Numbered from the stretch's first letter, positions 10,197 through 20,240 are shown. The stretch: 64,000 nt of DNA from Hymenobacter radiodurans (GCF_004355185.1 NZ_CP037921.1:62001-126000); one strand, 5' to 3'. Made by a program: numbers and translations. Notes: generated by a model from the sequence alone, not told the origin.

Positions 10197-10574
10197 ATGC
10201 AGCTCTATACCACGGATACGCACATCGATGGGGCACAAGCCGTGCGCTTTGTAGGTCTGCTCGATGACCACATTATTTCCTACGCTACCCTGGGCCTGAC
10301 TCACTACCCCAACACGCCGCAGCAGGCCCTGTTAGCCGATGTTCATGTGCACCCGGCTTACCGCGGCCGGGGCTGGGGCAAGCTACTACTGCAGCGCGTG
10401 TTGCAAACGGCGTGGGAGCGCGAAAAAAAGGTGGTTGCCCTGCACGTGCGCTACAATAATTGGGTAGCCCGCGCCTTGTACCAGCGCCTGGGTTTTCACC
10501 GCTACGATGCCGTCACCCCGGATGGGCTGCTGAGCTATTACTATCAGCACCCAGCTCCTACGCCGGGTCGATGA
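10197..10574 (+). CDS. GNAT-family N-acetyltransferase
   Basis: Small acetyl-CoA-dependent acyltransferase, 125 residues from the ATG at 10197. The acetyl-CoA-binding motif A is clear: DVHVHPAYRGRGWGKLLLQ, with the R/Q-x-x-G-x-G/A pattern RGRGWG. It is followed by the C-terminal NNWVARALYQRLGF, typical of GNAT enzymes acting on small molecules or peptide N-termini. An upstream in-frame extension from 10086 lacks family similarity, so the later ATG was chosen. The substrate cannot be told from the sequence. It stands alone between the urease locus and the amylase gene. Confidence 0.85.
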   Translation: MQLYTTDTHIDGAQAVRFVGLLDDHIISYATLGLTHYPNTPQQALLADVHVHPAYRGRGWGKLLLQRVLQTAWEREKKVVALHVRYNNWVARALYQRLGFHRYDAVTPDGLLSYYYQHPAPTPGR

Positions 10575-10682
10575 CCGCATCAGGTCTAGGCTCCGCGGTA
10601 GGTTGGGCGCTTTCGCGTATGTTTAGGGTACGGCCCCCCGGGCGCCCTTTCCTTTTGCGGGCCTACCCCCCGCCTAGAAAAT

Positions 10683-12527
10683 ATGACAGTTCCAACGTTA
10701 TTCCGCCGGCTGACCGCACCTTGTCTCGGGCTGCTGCTCGGCCTGGCGCTGAGCAGCCGGCCCCGGCCGGCGCAGGCCCAAGCCCAAGCCGATTTCACCC
10801 CCACCTGGAGCAAGGGCGTGGTCTGGTACCAGATTTTCCCCGAGCGCTTCCACAACGGCGACCCGAGCAACGATCCGCAGGCCGCCGACCAGAACGGGGC
10901 TTACCCCTTCGATGATTCGTCGGCCTTTCAGATTCACCCCTGGACGAGCGACTGGTACCGCCTGCAGCCCTACGAGCAGCAAAACGGCAAGGACATCTAC
11001 TACAACCTGCAGCGCCGCCGCTACGGGGGCGACGTGCAGGGCATCCTCGACAAGCTCGACTACCTGCAGCAGCTCGGCGTGAACGCCCTGTACTTGACGC
11101 CCGTGTTTTGGTCGCCCTCCTCCCACAAGTACGACGCCTTGTGCTACCACCACGCGGACCCCACCTTCGGGCCCGACCCGGCGGGGGACAAAAAGCTGAT
11201 GGCCACGGAAAACCCGCTGGACCCCCAGACCTGGGTCTGGACCAAAGCCGACTTGCTGGTGCTTAAACTTATTGACGAAGTGCACCGGCGGAACATGCAC
11301 CTCATTTTCGACGGCGTCTTCAACCACCTGGGCGCCCAGAGCTTTGCCTTTCGGGACGTCGAAAAGAACCAGCAGGCCTCTCCCTACGCCGACTGGTTTA
11401 TGGTCACCAGCTGGCGCAATGCGGCCACGGGCACCCCCTTTGCCTACAAGGGCTGGTTTGGGGTCAAGACCCTGCCCGAGCTAAAAGAAGACAGCACGGG
11501 CATTGTCGCCGGGCCCAAGCAGTACATTTTCCACGCCACCCAGCGCTGGATGAACCCCATGAATAAAGGCGCGGCCCATGGCATTGACGGCTGGCGCCTG
11601 GACGTGGCCTACGATGTGGGCCATCCCTTCTGGAAAAGCTGGCGGCAGTGGGTAAAGCGCCTGAACCCGCAGGCCTACCTGACGGCTGAGCTGGTGTTTC
11701 CGGTCGAGCAAACCCGGCCCTACCTGCGCGGGGATGAGTTTGATGCCACCATGAACTACAACTTCGCCTTCGCCGTGCACGACTTTTTCGTGCAGGAGGC
11801 CACCGCCTCCTCGGTCACCCAGCTGGACGCGCGCCTGCGGGCGCTGCGCGAGGCCTTCGGCCCCGGCGTGCCCCTGAATATGCAAAACCTGGTGGACAGC
11901 CACGACGCGACGCGCATCGGCAGCGCCGTGGCCAACCCCGACGGCAAGAAGTTCGGGGACTGGGGCGCCTATTTTTCGTGGAGCCAGAAGAGTAACAACA
12001 AAAGCTACAATGCCCGCAAGCCCACCCCGGCCCAGCGAAAAAAGCAACGGCTCATTGCCGCCTTCCAGCAGCTGTACGTGGGCTCCCCCATGCTTTTCTA
12101 CGGGGACGAAGCGGGCATGTGGGGCGGCAACGACCCGGATTGCCGCAAGCCCATGGTCTGGGCTGACCAGCGCTACGAAGCCGAAACGTTTAATCCGGAT
12201 CAGAGTACCCACGCCCCGGACCCCGTGGGGTTTGAGGCTGACCTGTTTGCCTGGTATCAGCGCTTCATTGCCCTGCGCCGCAGCTCGCCGGCCATTCAAC
12301 GCGGCGCGTTTACCACCGTGGCCACCGACGATGCCCGGCAGCTGTACGCCTTCCGCCGCACGCTCGGGAAGGAAGACGTGCTGGTCGTGTTTAACCGTGG
12401 TCCCCGGCCGGCGGCCTTCACCCACGCCGTGCTCACCGAGCATACCTATCAGGATGCGTTCACGCGCCAACGGGTGACGCGTCTCACCGTACCGGCCATG
12501 GACGTGGTCGTGTTGCGCACCAAGTGA
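10683..12527 (+). CDS. Secreted GH13 alpha-amylase-family glycosidase
   Basis: Hydrolase for alpha-glucans or cyclodextrins, exported across the inner membrane. A signal peptide ends near residue 33 (PAQAQA). The GH13 barrel shows all four conserved regions: DGVFNH, GWRLDVAYD with the nucleophile Asp307, TAEL with the acid/base Glu336, and NLVDSHD with Asp408. The early WSKGVVWYQIFPERFHNGD is typical of the neopullulanase/cyclomaltodextrinase branch. A small C-terminal beta domain follows. The length of 614 residues fits that branch. It has no Sus neighbours of its own and may be periplasmic or surface-exposed. Confidence 0.9.
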   Translation: MTVPTLFRRLTAPCLGLLLGLALSSRPRPAQAQAQADFTPTWSKGVVWYQIFPERFHNGDPSNDPQAADQNGAYPFDDSSAFQIHPWTSDWYRLQPYEQQNGKDIYYNLQRRRYGGDVQGILDKLDYLQQLGVNALYLTPVFWSPSSHKYDALCYHHADPTFGPDPAGDKKLMATENPLDPQTWVWTKADLLVLKLIDEVHRRNMHLIFDGVFNHLGAQSFAFRDVEKNQQASPYADWFMVTSWRNAATGTPFAYKGWFGVKTLPELKEDSTGIVAGPKQYIFHATQRWMNPMNKGAAHGIDGWRLDVAYDVGHPFWKSWRQWVKRLNPQAYLTAELVFPVEQTRPYLRGDEFDATMNYNFAFAVHDFFVQEATASSVTQLDARLRALREAFGPGVPLNMQNLVDSHDATRIGSAVANPDGKKFGDWGAYFSWSQKSNNKSYNARKPTPAQRKKQRLIAAFQQLYVGSPMLFYGDEAGMWGGNDPDCRKPMVWADQRYEAETFNPDQSTHAPDPVGFEADLFAWYQRFIALRRSSPAIQRGAFTTVATDDARQLYAFRRTLGKEDVLVVFNRGPRPAAFTHAVLTEHTYQDAFTRQRVTRLTVPAMDVVVLRTK

Positions 12528-12939
12528 GGGCCTGGCCGCCGGCTGCTACATACCAATCCCTACGCCGCCCAATACCCTACCCGCTGCGGGCAGTCGCCGG
12601 CCGATAGAATTGTCCCAGGTGGGCAGCGACAAAGAACTAGGTAACCTTACTCGGAAGTTTAGGGAACGTGCCTAATCCTTACTTCTTACCAGCTAACCCT
12701 TCGCAATTGGCGGAGCGAGCTAGGATCGGTAGGGAGGTGGTAGCGGACCCTACACAGAGATTTTATTGTATCGTAGCGCAGGCTGGGCTTTCTGCTTAAT
12801 CAAGGGCATGCAGAAGCTCATTCATCACCTCCGACACGATTAAGGAGAAGTAAGGGGGCTACTCTGGCTTCCAGCCATTGAACCCGGCCATCACATTTTT
12901 CTGTTGAAAGACGCTCCTAATCCATAGTAGGCAGGGTGT
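12528..12939. other. Intergenic, nothing recognised
   Basis: About 410 bases between the convergent amylase and glycerophosphodiesterase genes. I see no open frame with protein-like content, no clear terminator and no repeat. Confidence 0.4.
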
Positions 12940-13833
12940 TCACCGCGCCGGGCGCAAATCCGGATAATCCGTAATAATGCCATCTACCTGCTGCTGGATG
13001 AGTTGCTCGATTGCCGCGGCCGCGTTCACCGTCCAGGGAATCACCTGGATCTGCTGGGCGTGGCAGGCCGCCACCAACTCAGCGGACACCAACCGGTAGG
13101 CGGGGCTATAGATGGTCGGGCGGAAGCTGAGCCGTTGCAGATTCTTGTCCACTCCCAGCAGATTATCCACGAGCAGGGCGGTCTGGATAGGAGGGGAGCG
13201 TTGGTGCACCTGCTCCAGGGCCCGTGGGTCGAAGGACTGAATCGTCGTCCGCTCCGCAATGCCTTTGGCCTGCACCACGGCCAGCAGCAGCTGCACGAAC
13301 TCGGCGGGCGCGGGGTGCAGGGTGCCGTCGCCCGCCGGGGTCATTTTCGTTTCAATGTTGTAGCGCGGCGCGGGCCGCCCTTGCTGCTTGGCGTACGCTT
13401 CGGCCGAGTCGATGACTTCGGCCAGCAGGGGCTTGTAGGTGCGCAGCTTCTGCTGGCGCGCAAACTTGGGGTTACCCTGACTGCCTACGTCATAGCGCCG
13501 GATGTCGGCGTAGGGCATGGCGTACAGGCGCAGGCTTTTTTCTTGGGCTTTGCTGATGGGCTGCCCGTCCGGCGTGCGCACGAAATCGGCGTTCAAGTAA
13601 GGGTCGTGGGAGAGCAGCACCTGCCGGTCCTGGCTGATGGCGATATCCATTTCCAGGGTCGTCACGCCCAGATCCAGGGCCTTGCGCATGGCTGGAATCG
13701 TATTCTCGGGCATCAGGCCCCGGCAGCCCCGGTGGCCCTGCCAGTCCAGCGGGGGCCGCTGCGCCGCCGCGCTGAGCATAGTAAACGTAGTAGCCAGCAA
13801 GGCCAGGATAGGTCGTCGCATCAAGGTCAACAT
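12940..13833 (-). CDS. Exported glycerophosphodiester phosphodiesterase
   Basis: Hydrolyses glycerophosphodiesters to glycerol-3-phosphate and an alcohol. The ATG at 13833 gives a signal peptide ending at SAAAQ. The GDPD barrel begins GHRGCRGLMPENTIPAM, with the catalytic His and the Glu-Asn of the HR..PENT motif, then LEMDIAISQD (metal ligands Glu and Asp) and SHDPYLN with the second catalytic His. The end, GIITDYPD, is also conserved. It is the last gene of a minus-strand run with a phosphoesterase, SusD and SusC. It probably works in the periplasm on diesters imported by SusCD. Confidence 0.9.
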   Translation of the reverse strand: MLTLMRRPILALLATTFTMLSAAAQRPPLDWQGHRGCRGLMPENTIPAMRKALDLGVTTLEMDIAISQDRQVLLSHDPYLNADFVRTPDGQPISKAQEKSLRLYAMPYADIRRYDVGSQGNPKFARQQKLRTYKPLLAEVIDSAEAYAKQQGRPAPRYNIETKMTPAGDGTLHPAPAEFVQLLLAVVQAKGIAERTTIQSFDPRALEQVHQRSPPIQTALLVDNLLGVDKNLQRLSFRPTIYSPAYRLVSAELVAACHAQQIQVIPWTVNAAAAIEQLIQQQVDGIITDYPDLRPAR

Positions 13834-13942
13834 ACGCAAATAAAAAAGCCCCCATGCCGTCGGCGGCGTTTACCCTGGGTGGACATAGCCAAAAAAGCCC
13901 CCGCCCGCGGGTAGGCCCCAGCGAGCGGAGGGCCAAGCAATC

Positions 13943-15445
13943 TTACGCCGACAGCGTTTCCGAATATACCTGCCCAAACCGGTCAGTGACTTCCACCCGA
14001 ATCTCCCGTGCCGACGCCGCGATGTTGGCGACAAACAGATGCTCGGTGAGGGTGGGGTCCACCCACTTGTGCTTGGCGGGCAGCGCCGGGCCGGCGTGCA
14101 GCTGCACCGACAGCGGATCGAGGCCGGTGTACTGCTCCATCTCGCCCCGGCGTACGCCGTCTTCCAGCCAGGTCACTTTCCAGGCGGGGTCCCAGTTCCA
14201 GACGTTCACGACCAGGGCGTCGGGGCGCTCGGGCAGGCTGCCTTTCGGGTACAGGCGAAACTGGTGGGTGCGCTCCTGCCCGATGGATTTGTAGTACCAC
14301 CGGAGCTCACTGCCCCGCGCCTCGTACACGCCGTAGCCGGCGGGCGTGCCGTCGGTGCAGATGGGGCCCGTCCACCAGGCCCCGCAGATGGTGCCGTGCA
14401 CGTGCTCCACCACGTTTTCCTCGGTCACGAGGGTTTCGTTGAAGTGGGTGTGGCCCGACATAATGTGGGCCTTGAAGGGCTTGAGCAAGCGGTACAGCTC
14501 GCGGCGGTTGGCCACCGTGCCGCCCATAGACTCCTCCTTTTCCTTGTTGCGCAGGTGCTGGCGGGTATAGGGCGGAATGTGTACACTCACCACCACGGTT
14601 GTGCCGGGCTTGACGTAGCTTAAGTCCTGCTCCAGCCAGGCCAGCTGCTGCTCGGTGAGGTAGCCGATGTACTTCTTGACGGCGCCGATGAAAAACACGT
14701 CATCCAGCACCACGTAGTGAATCTCGCCCCGGTTGAAGGAGTAATACGTGGGCCCGAACAGTTGGCGAAAAGTAGTGGCCGAGCCTTCGTCGGTGCGGGC
14801 CGTGAGGTCCATGTCGTGGTTGCCGATAACCTGAAAAAACGGGATGCCCGTAGCAGCTACGCCCTGCTGGTAGTCCTCGAACAGCTCGAAGTGGTCCCAG
14901 ACCAGGTCGCCGCAGCCGATGCCGTGGAAGAGGGCGCCGGCGGGGTAGCTGGAAATGAGCTTCTGGGCGTCGGGCACGGCCGTGGCTTTGAACTCAGCAG
15001 CATCGGCCTTGGATATCATCTGCGGATCGGCCCACACCATAAAGTTGTGCTGGGTGTCATCCTGGCTGAGCTTGCGCAGCTCGAAGTCAGCCTTAAAGCG
15101 GCCGCGGACGGGCTCTTTGCGGCGGTAGAAGCGGGCCACGCCCTGCTCCTGCGGAAACTCGTAGCCGCGCGGCACGGAGATGTACACAAACTCGGTGGCG
15201 GCGCTGCTGTCCAGCTCATACTGCCCTTTGGCGTCGGTGAGCGTGACGGTGGTGCCATCCGTGACGGCGACGCCCGCCAAGCCTTGGCCGCCGGCGTGCA
15301 CCTTGCCGCTAAGCGTGGTGACGCTTACCCCTTTGCTCGTGCGGGCGGGCGCTTTCGAGCGGGCCAAGCCCGTGCTTATGTCCAGGGTGGCACCCAGCCC
15401 AGCCAGGCCCACGGCTTTGAGAAACGTCCGGCGTTGTTGTGCCAT
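13943..15445 (-). CDS. Tat-exported calcineurin-like phosphoesterase with N- and C-terminal accessory domains
   Basis: Metallophosphoesterase exported folded by the Tat system: the N-terminus MAQQRRTFLKAVGLAGLG is a twin-arginine signal. Residues ~45-120 form a carboxypeptidase-like beta domain. The central catalytic domain has VWADPQ, GCGDLVWD, IGNHDMD and SGHTHFNE, which together supply the two-metal ligands. A C-terminal domain (from ~360) matches the accessory domain commonly found with such enzymes. It lies between SusD and the glycerophosphodiesterase and was probably co-transcribed with them. A phosphomonoester or diester substrate is likely. The exact substrate is unknown. Confidence 0.87.
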   Translation of the reverse strand: MAQQRRTFLKAVGLAGLGATLDISTGLARSKAPARTSKGVSVTTLSGKVHAGGQGLAGVAVTDGTTVTLTDAKGQYELDSSAATEFVYISVPRGYEFPQEQGVARFYRRKEPVRGRFKADFELRKLSQDDTQHNFMVWADPQMISKADAAEFKATAVPDAQKLISSYPAGALFHGIGCGDLVWDHFELFEDYQQGVAATGIPFFQVIGNHDMDLTARTDEGSATTFRQLFGPTYYSFNRGEIHYVVLDDVFFIGAVKKYIGYLTEQQLAWLEQDLSYVKPGTTVVVSVHIPPYTRQHLRNKEKEESMGGTVANRRELYRLLKPFKAHIMSGHTHFNETLVTEENVVEHVHGTICGAWWTGPICTDGTPAGYGVYEARGSELRWYYKSIGQERTHQFRLYPKGSLPERPDALVVNVWNWDPAWKVTWLEDGVRRGEMEQYTGLDPLSVQLHAGPALPAKHKWVDPTLTEHLFVANIAASAREIRVEVTDRFGQVYSETLSA

Positions 15446-15562
15446 AAAGCGAAAAGTTGAGGATTCTCGGTAAGGGTGATGCTAGGGTTTCAAGCTATCC
15501 GCTGGGGGCTTTTTGGGGCAGGCGTGCTAGCTCCCGCCCCTGGTTTTCCGGAAGCCGGCAAG

Positions 15563-17008
15563 CTACTTTTCCCACCACACTTTGGTGTTCACGTCGTCGG
15601 GGCCCTGGGCCTGCACGGCGGCGCGGTAGTTGTCGCCGTTGTTGGTTTGCACGATAAGCGGGTACTTAAAGCGCACGGGCATCACGCCCCCGTTCTGCAG
15701 GTCCTGGCCGCGGGGTAGGCGGGGCAAGCCCGTGCGGCGGTACTCAAACCACTGCTGGTAGTCGTTGAAAAACAGGGCGTAGTACTTTTGCAGCAGGATG
15801 CGCTCGAGCGTGCCGTTGTAAGCGGCGGCCGCGTTCTGGAAGTAATCGGCGGGCAACACGGCCCCCCACTGCTCCACGGCCGCCTTCACGCCCCGCTCGT
15901 AGTGCAGGCGAGCGTCGGCGGTGGTGTAGCCGCGCTGCGCGGCCTCCGCTTTGATAAACTCCACCTCCGCGTAGGTCATGATCACCAGGGGCATGGGCGC
16001 CGCCACGGTCGCCGTTACCAGAGCCACGTTGAAGTTGGATGGCTGGTAGGGAAACTGGGCGTCGCTGCCGGCGTAGGCGCTCGGAATGCCGCGGTAGCCA
16101 ATCGTGGTGCGGCCGTCGCTGGACCGGGCCTGGGTATTGAGCCGGGCCAGGCGCGGGTCGTTGAGCATGTTCAGGTTATCGATAAAAAAGCCCCCCGCAG
16201 CCCGGAACGTGGTAAAATCGACGGCCCGGCCCCAGGGCGACACGCTGGGCGCGACGCCGGTGATCCGCAGAATAGCCGCTTCGCTGTTTTGGGTGAACAC
16301 CGGATAGGTAGCGGGGTCATTAATCATGGCCGCCAGTTGGGCCGTAGCGTTAGTCTCAGTACGCTTGGAGATGCGCAGCAGCAGGCGCATCCGCAGGGAG
16401 TTGCAGAAGCGCCGCCAGGCGTCCACGTTGTTGTTGAAGAGAATGTCGCTGCCGTAGGGCATGGTGCGGGCTTTGTCGAACATCCCGTTGGCCGTTTCCA
16501 GGTCGGTGAGCAGCTGGGAATAAATCTCGGGCTGGGTGTCAAACTTGGGGTAGAGCACGCCTTCTTCGGCCCGCCCGGCGTCGGTCATGGGCACGTCGCC
16601 GAAGCAGTCGGTCAGATTGGCGTAGGCCCAGGCATTCAGGGTCATAGCAATGGCCTCGTAGTTGGGGTCCTGGGCGGCTTGGGCAGCGAGGCGCATCTCC
16701 CGGATGTTGGCCAGCAAGCGGTAATAAGTCGTCCAGGTGGAGTTGCCGGCGCTTTCGCTGACCACGTAGCGGTGCACGCCCCCCGACACGCTGGGAAACG
16801 GCAAGGCCACCTGCATGATATCGAAGGTAAACCCATCGGCCCGACTGGTATTAAACGCGGCCAACTCGTAGAGAATCGGGTTGAGTAGGGTGCCCGGGCT
16901 AATGCGCTCGATGCGGTTGGGGTCGAGGTTGAGCTCGTCAAAGTCCTTGGTACACGACACGAGGCTGCCACCCAACGTCAGCAACAGCAGGGTTAGATAT
17001 TTTTTCAT
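15563..17008 (-). CDS. SusD/RagB-family nutrient-binding lipoprotein
   Basis: Surface lipoprotein that caps its SusC partner and binds the nutrient. A lipoprotein signal ends SLVSCTKDFDELN with the lipid-carrying Cys near residue 19. The helical TPR-like fold typical of SusD-like_2 proteins follows (for example YYRLLANIREMRLAAQAA and LNAWAYANLTDCFGDVPMT). It ends with the usual KYYALFFNDYQQWFEYRRTG region. The length of 481 residues is standard. It starts 44 nt after the SusC stop and is the second gene of the operon. Its ligand is inferred, from the two following phosphoesterases, to contain phosphate esters. Confidence 0.92.
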   Translation of the reverse strand: MKKYLTLLLLTLGGSLVSCTKDFDELNLDPNRIERISPGTLLNPILYELAAFNTSRADGFTFDIMQVALPFPSVSGGVHRYVVSESAGNSTWTTYYRLLANIREMRLAAQAAQDPNYEAIAMTLNAWAYANLTDCFGDVPMTDAGRAEEGVLYPKFDTQPEIYSQLLTDLETANGMFDKARTMPYGSDILFNNNVDAWRRFCNSLRMRLLLRISKRTETNATAQLAAMINDPATYPVFTQNSEAAILRITGVAPSVSPWGRAVDFTTFRAAGGFFIDNLNMLNDPRLARLNTQARSSDGRTTIGYRGIPSAYAGSDAQFPYQPSNFNVALVTATVAAPMPLVIMTYAEVEFIKAEAAQRGYTTADARLHYERGVKAAVEQWGAVLPADYFQNAAAAYNGTLERILLQKYYALFFNDYQQWFEYRRTGLPRLPRGQDLQNGGVMPVRFKYPLIVQTNNGDNYRAAVQAQGPDDVNTKVWWEK

Positions 17009-17051
17009 GGAAGACGGGAGGTCAGAAAGCGAAAGAAGGAGGGAGGCCGCG

Positions 17052-20000
17052 CTAGAACTGGAGGGTGAGGTTCACGCCCATGGTGCGGGTGCTGGGCAGC
17101 TGCCCGATTTCCACACCGGGCAGAATGGTGCCGCCGTTGAGGGCCGCCGTCTCGGGGTCGAACAGGGGGAACTTGGTCCACATGGCCAGGTCGCGGCCGT
17201 AGAGGCCGATGGTAGCGCCGGTCAACGCCTTGGTGCGGGCCAGCAGGGCGGGGGGCAGGGTGTACTCGAGGCGCGTTTCGCGCAGCTTCAGAAAAGACGC
17301 ATCGAAGGAGTTGGACTCGATGTTGGCGCGGCGGTAGTACTCGGCGTAGTAGGCGGCCGGAATCACGCTCACGGTGTTGGGTGAGTAGGTGCCGTCGGCG
17401 TTCAGCACCACGCCATCGCCCACGATTCCGTTCTCCGCGCGGCCCGGCAACGTGGATTTGAGCTTGCCCTGCTCCATCATTTTGTGGTGGGTTTGGGAGT
17501 AGATAATGCCCCCGTACTGTCCATCGACCAGCACACTCAGCCGGAAATTCTTGTAGCTGAACTCGTTTAAAAAGCCCCCCTTCCAGTCGGCAAAGGCCCG
17601 GCCGATGTATTTGATGTCGGCCGGCTGCACGGGCAACCCGTCCTTGTTGTAAATGATCTGCCCATCGGGGCTGCGGTCGAAGCCGAAGCCCCAGATGTCG
17701 CCGGTGGTGCCTCCCACGGTAGCCAGCAGCGTGGCCGTGCCGCCCGTCCCGATTACCTGCTGATCTTCCAGGCCGTCGGCCAAACTCAGCACGCGGTTGC
17801 GGTTGCGGGCCCAGGTAACGGTGTTGCGCCACTTAAAGGCGTTGTTGTCGATGGGCCGGGTGTTGAGCACCACTTCCACGCCCCGGTTGCGCACCTCGCC
17901 GGCGTTAAGCACGGCCCGGCCGTAGCCGGTGGTGGGGTCGAGGGGCACCTCCAGAATCTGATTGCGGGTGGTGTTCTGGTACACCGTCAGGTCGGCCCCA
18001 ATGCGGCCCTGAAACATCAGATACTCCACGCCCGCCTCGAAGCTGGTCGTGATTTCGGGCTTGAAGTTGGTGTTGTAGAGGGTGGTGGGCAAGGAGCCGG
18101 CCCCGGCAAAGTCGCTGCGCCCGTAGTACTTGCGGGTGCGGTAGGGCTCGGTGTCGTTACCGACCTGGGCGGCCGAGAGGCGCAGCTTGGCCAGCGAAAT
18201 CGAGTTAGGCATGGGCACCAGTTCGTTCAAAATAAAGCTGGTGCTGACCGCGGGGTAGAAAAACGAGTTGTTCTGGCTGGGCAGCGTGCTCGACCAGTCG
18301 TTGCGGCCGGTCAAATCCAGGAAGATCTTATCGTCGAAAGACCAGGAGGTGAGGGCGTACACGCTGTTGATGCGCCGATTGGTGGTGGTGGCCGTCAGCA
18401 GGGGGCTGCTCACGCCGTTGGTAAGCTTGTACACGCCCGGAATCACGAGGTCGCGCACCACCCCATCGATGCCTCGGAAGCGGCGGTCCATGCGGTTAGC
18501 CCCTATGGAGGCGCGCACGTTGAAGTGCTGGCCTAGGTCCTGGTGGTAGGTGAACAAAGCGTCGGTATTGACTTCGTAGTTGCTGATGTCCTGCTGCTTA
18601 TAGTAGCCGCGCTGGAAGTTGGCCGTGCTGTAGGGGCGACGTTGCTCACGCTCCTCCTGGGTCATGGCAATACCCGAGCGCACCAGCAGATCGAACTTGG
18701 GCGAGAACTCATAAGTAGCCGACAGGTTGCCCACCGTGGTGCGCGTGTCCACTGAGTTAATCATCTCCTGGGCAATCAGATACGGATTGTCAATAAAGGA
18801 GCTGAACGGGTGCACCTGGTCGAGCTCCTCCTGGCCGTACTTCCAGATGGTGCGGTAGGCGTCGAGCGGCACGTTCGGGTTCTGGAAAATCATGAAGTAA
18901 GATACCGACTGGTTGTTGTAGCCGGTGGCGGGCAGGTTGTCACTGGTGCGGTTGGTGAAGTTCACTTTGCCCCCCAGCTTTAATTTCGGGGACACGGCGT
19001 GGTTTAAACTCAGGGCGGCGGTCAGGCGCTCGAAGCCCGTGTTGGGCATAATCCACTCGTTCTGGGAGTGGGTCACCGACGCCCGCGCCGAGGTCGTTTC
19101 GGTGCCGCCTTCCAGGGCCACACTGTTGGTGAGCGTGGAGCCAGTCCGAAAAAAGCCCGTCACGTTGTCCTTATAGGGCCGCCACGGCCGCCGCTCGGCC
19201 GATTGGGCCTGGGTAACCGGGTCGTACTGAAAGTACTCCTGCCCCTCGAAGCGGGGGCCGAAAGCACTGCTGGTGCCGCCCGTGCTGGCGCCGTCTTCGG
19301 AGGCCCCGTAGGAGTAATAAGGCTCGCCGGCCGCGTTGAAGGAGCGGCCCGTACCCTGGCCGTACTCGTACTGGAATTCAGGCCACTGAAGCACGGTGTT
19401 CACGCTGTAGTTGGAGTTGACCGTCACGCCCAGGCCTTTGGTTTTGCGGGCCCCGGTTTTGGTGGTGATAATGAGGGCGCCGTTGGCGGCCCGGCTACCG
19501 TAGAGGGCGGTGGCGCTGGCCCCCTTCAGCACCGTGATGCTGGCAATATCGTCGGGGTTGATGTCGGCGATGCCGTTGCCGAAGTCCACGGGCACGTCGT
19601 TGCCGGAGCCGGCCCCGTAGGCGCTGCTCACCCCCGAGCTGGTCAGGCCGCTGTTCATAGGCACGCCATCGAGCACGATGAGGGCGTTGTTGCCGTTGGG
19701 ATTCAGGGAGTTGTCGCCCCGCAGGGAGATGCGGGTGGAGTTGACCGGTCCTGAGCCCGGCGAAATCAGATTGAGGCCCGCCACCTTGCCCGCTAAGGCC
19801 TGGGCGAAGTTGTTGGGCCGGGCTTCCAGCAACGCTTCCCCGCTAACGGTCTGGGTAGCGTAACCCAACGACTTTTGCTCGCGCTTGATGTTGAGCGCCG
19901 TCACGACTACCTCGTTTAGCTGCCGGCTGTCGGGCGCCAGGCGCATATTGAGCTCTGAGTTGCCGTCCACGCGCACTTCCTGGGCCAGAAAGCCGATGTA

Positions 20001-20240
20001 GGTGACTTGTAAAATGGCATCGGGCGCAACGCTGAGCGCAAATTTGCCCCCCACGTCGGTGGAGGTGCCGGTGGTGGTGCCTTTCACGACGACCGTGGCG
20101 CCGGGCAGCGCCCCGCCCTGGTCGTCGGTCACGGTGCCGGTAATGTTCTGACTCTGAGCGAAGACGCTACCGCCGTGCACCAGGATAAATGCCACGACAA
20201 CGCTTAATTTAAGAAGCGAAGCCAAGTAGTTGTTTTTCAT
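17052..20240 (-). CDS. SusC/RagA-family TonB-linked outer-membrane transporter
   Basis: TonB-dependent barrel that imports the ligand captured by SusD. The ATG at 20240 gives MKNNYLASLLKLSVV and a signal peptide ending VFAQ. The carboxypeptidase-like N-terminal domain reads ITGTVTDDQGGALPGATV, and the TonB-box region LNEVVVTALN precedes the plug. The plug contains the SusC signature ALIVLDGVPMNSG and VLKGASATALYGSRAANGAL. The barrel runs to the C-terminal Phe (NLTLQF). The length of 1,062 residues fits the family. It heads the operon SusC-SusD-phosphoesterase-GDPD. An upstream TTG-type in-frame extension is not family-like. Confidence 0.94.
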   Translation of the reverse strand: MKNNYLASLLKLSVVVAFILVHGGSVFAQSQNITGTVTDDQGGALPGATVVVKGTTTGTSTDVGGKFALSVAPDAILQVTYIGFLAQEVRVDGNSELNMRLAPDSRQLNEVVVTALNIKREQKSLGYATQTVSGEALLEARPNNFAQALAGKVAGLNLISPGSGPVNSTRISLRGDNSLNPNGNNALIVLDGVPMNSGLTSSGVSSAYGAGSGNDVPVDFGNGIADINPDDIASITVLKGASATALYGSRAANGALIITTKTGARKTKGLGVTVNSNYSVNTVLQWPEFQYEYGQGTGRSFNAAGEPYYSYGASEDGASTGGTSSAFGPRFEGQEYFQYDPVTQAQSAERRPWRPYKDNVTGFFRTGSTLTNSVALEGGTETTSARASVTHSQNEWIMPNTGFERLTAALSLNHAVSPKLKLGGKVNFTNRTSDNLPATGYNNQSVSYFMIFQNPNVPLDAYRTIWKYGQEELDQVHPFSSFIDNPYLIAQEMINSVDTRTTVGNLSATYEFSPKFDLLVRSGIAMTQEEREQRRPYSTANFQRGYYKQQDISNYEVNTDALFTYHQDLGQHFNVRASIGANRMDRRFRGIDGVVRDLVIPGVYKLTNGVSSPLLTATTTNRRINSVYALTSWSFDDKIFLDLTGRNDWSSTLPSQNNSFFYPAVSTSFILNELVPMPNSISLAKLRLSAAQVGNDTEPYRTRKYYGRSDFAGAGSLPTTLYNTNFKPEITTSFEAGVEYLMFQGRIGADLTVYQNTTRNQILEVPLDPTTGYGRAVLNAGEVRNRGVEVVLNTRPIDNNAFKWRNTVTWARNRNRVLSLADGLEDQQVIGTGGTATLLATVGGTTGDIWGFGFDRSPDGQIIYNKDGLPVQPADIKYIGRAFADWKGGFLNEFSYKNFRLSVLVDGQYGGIIYSQTHHKMMEQGKLKSTLPGRAENGIVGDGVVLNADGTYSPNTVSVIPAAYYAEYYRRANIESNSFDASFLKLRETRLEYTLPPALLARTKALTGATIGLYGRDLAMWTKFPLFDPETAALNGGTILPGVEIGQLPSTRTMGVNLTLQF

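Noticed and set aside
11481..12470. Long minus-strand frame inside the GH13 gene
   Set aside because: The plus-strand GH13 gene has all catalytic motifs across this stretch; the antisense frame has no recognisable content.
13003..13914. Plus-strand frame opposite the glycerophosphodiesterase
   Set aside because: The GDPD motifs on the minus strand explain this stretch fully.
15788..16888. Long plus-strand frame opposite the SusD gene
   Set aside because: It is a shadow of the SusD coding sequence with repetitive Gly/His/Val composition.
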